Position numbers and translations under genes: made by a program. Of a stretch of 64,000 nt of DNA, positions 58,991 through 64,000 are shown piece after piece. Numbering within the stretch: position 1 is the stretch's first letter; each line of letters opens with the position of its first letter. The DNA is from Leucaena leucocephala. Its lineage: Eukaryota > Streptophyta > Magnoliopsida > Fabales > Fabaceae. Under the pieces are notes generated by a model that ran no database searches, was not told the origin of the DNA, and saw nothing but the letters and a program-made list of their open reading frames with translations. Location of the stretch: contig CM073537.1 in assembly GCA_037074615.1 (NCBI GenBank), forward strand, positions 18,123,989 through 18,187,988. Reading direction: 5' to 3'.

Positions 58991-60590
58991 ATGGGTCAGG
59001 CATTTCGTCGAGTATCTGGAAGATTCCAACCTTCATCCGCTGCCGATACGACGTCGTCGAAGCTCAAGAGCGGCTTCGATCGGCGGCCTTCACCTCCCGG
59101 CAAGCCGGAGATTACCAAGTCTGGCGAACAAGACGCACTAGAGGCGGGTAAGTAAGTCTATGCCAAGGGATTGTAGAATAGTATGATCCTTTCACTTCAT
59201 TTCTGTTTTATATGTACAAACATGTAGTAATTTCCGTAGTTGATGGATTATCCTGAGAATTTGATGCTCTGTTTCATTGCTGACGAGAACTTAGACAATG
59301 CGAGAGCTCACTGAATTTCGAGAGCTTTTTTTTTAATTGATATATTTGATTCTTTTTTGTCAGAGTTCCCGGTGGCTTACCAAGGATTTTTGACTTAGGT
59401 TTTGAAACAAACTGATTTTTGGCGTTTGTCTGAGTTGTCTATTGTTGTTGTTGCCACTTACCATTTCATTGTGGCTGATAGTATTGTTATTGTTCTTGCC
59501 TTAAGGTAGTCGTCCTAGGATTAATGTTGACAACATCTTGGAAGGAAGAGATCCTAAATTTGATTCTATGCTCGGTCAAATGGTGGGTAGAATTACATCA
59601 AAGCCTGGAGGGAAACCTGAGATGGGCGAGGTGAGTTCATGATTCTTTTCACTCCATACATAAAATATTAATTTGAAACCTCTTCACAATAAATGGGACT
59701 AGGAGTTTCTCACTGCTGGGAAAAAGGGAATTGGATATTCAGTACTAGCATATATGTTGAGCTTGGTATGCCGATTGGCCAAAAAGAAAAACTAAAAAGG
59801 ATCTTGTTATGCTGACTTGGCAAAAAGAATTAAGATAGCTCAGGTCCAAGGGAATCACTTGCCTGTATAATGCTTTATATCTCTCAAGGACATGAAATCT
59901 TTCAATAAAATTCAACATTGGCGGTATGTACAGTTTGATCTTTGTCTTAATTTTTTCTTGGCTACTAATAAGCAACTAGATGATGTAAATTGGTTGACAG
60001 CTGCACTGTAATTTCTCCATCAACACTTGCAGTTCATGGTATATTTCCTTTGTCTACTAGTGAAACTAGGATATTATCATTGGCATTGAACAGATTTCAG
60101 AAATTTATTTCGGGGTACTTCACATTCTAACTGATACAAATTCACAAAATGCTGCAGTCAATTGTGACTAACACAGCCTGAAGTGTTGCATCTGGCATAA
60201 GGAAAAGTCTAAGACAACCTGAATCGCAAAACATGTCCTGTTATTAATTGTTTTGCTGAGACGAGCTCATCTCGTGGTTTGATTTTATGGTTACAGGCCT
60301 CGGTACAGAAATATAACAGGCCTATGCCAAAATTGCGAAACACAAAACCAGAATCTAGCAGGTACGAGGAAAGGCCTGTTCCTTCAGGCACTTTAAATGT
60401 AGCACAGTTAAGGCATGCCATCCTCCTTAATGAAGGCAAGGCTGATGATCACAACGGACAAATGGATGTCCACCAGATTGCTGAAAGATTCCAGGTTGAT
60501 ACTGTTCAGATTCAAAAGATCTTGCAGTTCCTATCACTCCCTCCTGAAGATATGAATAGAGAAAAGAAGAGAGACCGTGAAGCCGAGTGA
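58991..60590 (+). CDS. NDUFAF4-like protein, putative mitochondrial complex I assembly factor
   Basis: Three exons (58991-59147, 59506-59630, 60297-60590; phases 1 and 0) give 191 aa. The start MGQAFRRVSGRF resembles the MGxxxxRxxRxF start of animal NDUFAF4 and carries a glycine for possible N-myristoylation. Exon 2 has RINVDNILEGRDPKFDSMLG. The last exon ends in a conserved segment, TLNVAQLRHAILLNEGKADDH...MDVHQIAERFQVDTVQIQKILQFLSLPPED. This parallels the NDUFAF4 C-terminal pattern (a small helical region, then a PPED motif). The earlier ATG at 58880 lies upstream of the TATA box and is less likely. The family call rests on motif memory and should be tested; otherwise it is a conserved plant protein of unknown role. 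It converges with the carrier gene 1.2 kb downstream. Confidence 0.65.
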
Positions 60591-61797
60591 CCTTAAGAGA
60601 ACTACTAACAAAGAGCCACTACTAAACAGGTTTCAAGACTAAATGGGGTCTTACCCTATGGAAGATGGTCAAAACCTTCCACAGGAATTCGAACGTGATA
60701 CTGTGAATCTGAGGTGTGTATCGACTATTAGGCGACTCTCTGTTGTTCTGTTGTTATCACGGAGAAGCCCAAGTACTTAAATTTTGTTAGGATATTTCAA
60801 TGTCCAGAAAAGTTTGTCCTAGTTATGGATATTTCATCCAGGGGTAGTTTTAATGAGCCGCAAACCAATGTTTGATATCATGTTCTTTCATTCTTCAGGC
60901 TTATAATGCCAACGAATCCTTGACTCGAGCTGTTTTGTTTATTTGCCATAAATACGGAACTCCAAAAGTGAGTTGTATTTTAAAAAAATAGAAATAAGAA
61001 CCGTGCTAACCATGTCTATATCCAATTCATATTTGAATATAAATGAAAATAATGTTGAAAATTTGATCATTTTTGTCAATCCTAAATGGGGAAAATGCGG
61101 TTCTTTGTTATAACATGTTACCTCTCATTCGAGGATAGAAATGGCGAAATAAAAAAAAAGAATCACACGCACATCATTTTATCATTAAAAATCAAATACG
61201 AACGTATGTAATTTTTATTTTTTTTTGTTCTTTTAAAAAGGAGCTATATTTTGAATATAATGTGCTCGCCATTACAAACTTGGTCTTTGCCGTGAATCTC
61301 AACCCCCTTAACTAATCAAGAAGAAAAAATAGGCAAGCTGTAGATGCATTATTTTGGGAAAATTTGCTCTTGGATATCGACAAAATCATTATATCAATAT
61401 TCCATTCAAGTAAACTTACAATTCAGTTTCTCACAAGTCACATTGTCTATAAATCATAAATAATGTGACTCACGCATGGAAAAAAAATATTTAGTTGACA
61501 TCAATACTATTACCCATTTGAATGGTATGAATCTACCATTGACAGTTTCCACGAGGAAAAGAAAAAACGAAGAAACAGTATACTATGATCAGCTTCGTCC
61601 CTGAACTTCCCTCCATCTTAGGAACTAGTTATCTTATCAGCTTTACCTATAAGGCTATGAGTATGACTAGAAAATCAGCTTGTTCATCTTGCTTTTCTTC
61701 CTATCCTACGAGGGATTTAATCATCTAAACTTCTAGAGCTTGGCCCAAAAATGATGTGAATAATCATTGGAAAAAAAAAATAGAAGCTCAAAAATCA
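60591..61797. other. Spacer between two convergent genes
   Basis: Holds the 3' UTRs of the NDUFAF4-like gene (left) and the carrier gene (right). No open frame or repeat of note. Confidence 0.5.
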
Positions 61798-63819
61798 TGT
61801 CATTGCGGACTCCAACCAATCTGAAGTCAATTCATACGCAACAAATGTAACAGCACCTGCTGGTGCAGCTTTTATAGTCGAAGGGACAAGCCCCTTGTAT
61901 AGACCAGCCCAACCCTCCAACAGCAGTATCCGTTGCATGGCATCAAACATGTTTCGGTATGCACGATGCTCAACTCGAGCTCCATATCTCGGATGCCTTT
62001 GAAGACCTTCAATCTGCAGAAAACGATGATTAACGATGAGCATCAAAAAGGCCAATAACCTATGCATTGTCTTGTAAATGTCATCATATACTTGTTTCAG
62101 ATGACACAAAAGGCATCAATTTCGAAGCATAAGGTCAAAACCAGTTGATTCGATGTTCAATTAGATGGTGTTAGTAACAAGGAGTAAAAATGGAAAAGGC
62201 CTATATCAGATATGTTAAGTGTTTGCTTCAATATTTTTCAATGAAAATATGGATGTAAATATTTTTATCAATTTGACACTACATTATTAACTCCATCAAT
62301 AAAGCTCTCCCAGATGTCAAATTTTAATTGAACAGGTTAATACCAAATATCTAAATCGAAGTTTTGTCGTTCAAAAACATGTAGAGATCTACCTGAAATC
62401 TTTTCTTCACAACATCAAGTGGATGACAGACGAGTTTGGCACATGTCCCAGCGGCCAGCCCACAAAGAAAAAGCTGAAAGCTAGAGAGGCCATCTTCTGT
62501 GGAGGACAAGCTTGTGTTGGAATATTCGTAACGATTCCATGCCTATAATAACACATGATATATGACAAAAAGAATACGTAAGTTTCAAAACAAATTGCTC
62601 ACAAAGAAAAATAGAGGAATACCCATCAGCATGGGAGATGAATCCAACAACTCAATCCTTCATGAGGTTACCACAAGAGGAAAACTTAATATATTTACAA
62701 TTCTGCAGTGAGATAATTCCCAATTGACCTTTCTGCCACTATTTAGCACCAATTTTATTTTAAATGAACAAAATGAGGGTCTTATGCAAGGCACAATGCA
62801 TAATTAATCACACAGATTCACTATCAAACTAGCACAGACTACTGTCTATAGCTTCAGTGAGTGCATATAACTTGTATTGTGTACGCATGACAGGAGTCAT
62901 GTAAATCATACAGTAATTCATAGATGTAGAAGAATTAAGCATCTCTATCTACAACGGGGGTTCTACATTGAGTGAGAAACCTAAAGGAACACCCAGACAA
63001 TGATTGGATAAAAAAAGTGCATACGAAGCAAGAATCACCTGCAGTGCAGGGTTAGAGAAAATAACCAAGTCAACTTCACAATGATCTAAATAAGATTAAT
63101 GCATGCAAGGCATAGTGACAACTAATAGGAAAAAGCAAAAAACATCAGAAGAGACTGGAATTTTACCATGGTCCAACGCTTAAATGTATCATAGGTTCCA
63201 AATTGTAGGCCTGCGTAAGGTATAATCTCAACTAGTGTAGGTGATAATCCAGCATACAAACCTTGAAAGCCACGAGTCCCAAATATATCAAGGAATGCTG
63301 ATCTCATATTTGGATATACCTAAATGGCAGAAAATGTTTACAAAGCATAATTACAAAAATCAGGCGCATAAACACCACGTCAACCTCTAATTGAAAGTAA
63401 GAAAAAAATGGAATTTTGTCGAGCAGAAAAGAGCGTGGCAACAGACTTTTGGCATCTCACTAACTTTGTGGCAACAAACAGAAATTAAGTGTGGTGCCAC
63501 TTTAAGCCTTTGGAGTGGTTTAGAACCCTCGGCACAGCAAGTTATGTGCACTTGAGGAATGTCAAATTATTTAAAGGGATTACAGTTAGACTTTAGGGTA
63601 TAGACCAATGGAACTAAATGATAGCTTAAAAACTATATTAGGAAATTTAACTAATTAGACAATGCATCTAATCAGAAAATAATGATTATACCTTAGGTTC
63701 ACCTTGAGAAGCCAATATAGTTCGGAGTAGATCAAAGGGATACGACCCTACAGTAGCTGCACACCCAGCTAATGCCCCACTGACATAGGATAGATATGGG
63801 CTCAAATGAATGTGATTCT
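61798..63819 (-). CDS. Mitochondrial thiamine diphosphate carrier, 3' part
   Basis: Inner-membrane carrier of the SLC25 family that imports thiamine diphosphate for pyruvate and 2-oxoglutarate dehydrogenases. Exons in transcript order within the window: 63692-63819, 63167-63319, 62393-62542, 61798-62013. The second carrier repeat has SYPFDLLRT (PxDxxR) and the third has CHPLDVVKKRFQ (PxDxxK). Both are signature motifs before transmembrane helices; GLYAGLSPTLVEIIPYAGLQFGTYD and GLYKGLVPSTIKAAPAGAVTFVAYE follow as the even-numbered helix regions. It ends LTSDWLESAMT. The sequence matches what I know of plant TPC proteins (At3g21390, At5g48970 type) closely. The first carrier repeat and start codon lie beyond the right edge. 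63820-64000 is intron. Confidence 0.92.
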
Positions 63820-64000
63820 CTGTAGCAACAGAAGATACATGATAACAACATAAACCCTTAGTTGGAAAAAAATACAGGACACTCAGAACAAAAAATATCT
63901 CTAACATGAGCATTGGCATAGGTTTTGACCAGCACATATACTATATGCACACAATTATACTACCAACAGCATTCTTCTCTAAAATACTTAATGCTAGCTA

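Overview
The window is nuclear DNA from a eudicot plant. It is AT-rich, its genes carry GT-AG introns, and the proteins belong to plant families (wall-associated receptor kinases, PPR, mTERF, CW-domain zinc finger, cullin-1). Plant MITEs, a hAT element and SINEs fill the gaps. I cannot name the species from the sequence.

Layout. (1) 1129-9148, plus strand: a CW-type zinc-finger chromatin gene with 11 inferred coding exons. Its frame is broken twice, by a 1-nt shift near 3840 and an in-frame TAA at 5335. (2) 10924-25526, minus strand: three intact tandem wall-associated receptor kinase genes (A, B, C) with the same three-exon structure. The spacers and introns hold a hAT element with a perfect 8-bp target duplication, a Stowaway-like MITE, a ~730-bp fold-back element and a tiny SINE. 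(3) 25527-29646: a junkyard with a fourth WAK relic, two relics of a cullin exon plus intron, and a SINE with a perfect 12-bp target duplication. (4) 29647-31863, minus: a single-exon PPR gene. (5) 33297-38498, minus: a complete 19-exon CUL1 gene. (6) 40087-41026, minus: an mTERF pseudogene. (7) 41027-50750: about 10 kb without genes, holding inverted-repeat elements, a LINE RNase H relic and a six-unit array of ~134-bp repeats. (8) 51236-56405, plus: a SANT-domain nuclear protein gene with internal coding repeats. (9) 58991-60590, plus: a small gene resembling the complex I assembly factor NDUFAF4. (10) 61798-63819, minus: the 3' part of a mitochondrial thiamine diphosphate carrier gene that runs off the right edge.

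How they relate. These are ordinary eukaryotic neighbours, not an operon. The WAK cluster is a typical fast-evolving receptor array: the copies look like mosaics, which suggests gene conversion. CUL1 is the scaffold of SCF ubiquitin ligases. The CW and SANT proteins are probable chromatin factors. The PPR, NDUFAF4-like and carrier proteins are likely organelle proteins by family. I saw no clear new biological system. The most informative signals are the doubly broken CW gene, the WAK mosaics with a stack of insertions in one intron, the fold-back elements and the 134-bp array.

Exon coordinates were worked out by hand from splice sites and phase. All coding exon sets close in frame except the CW gene at the stated lesions.
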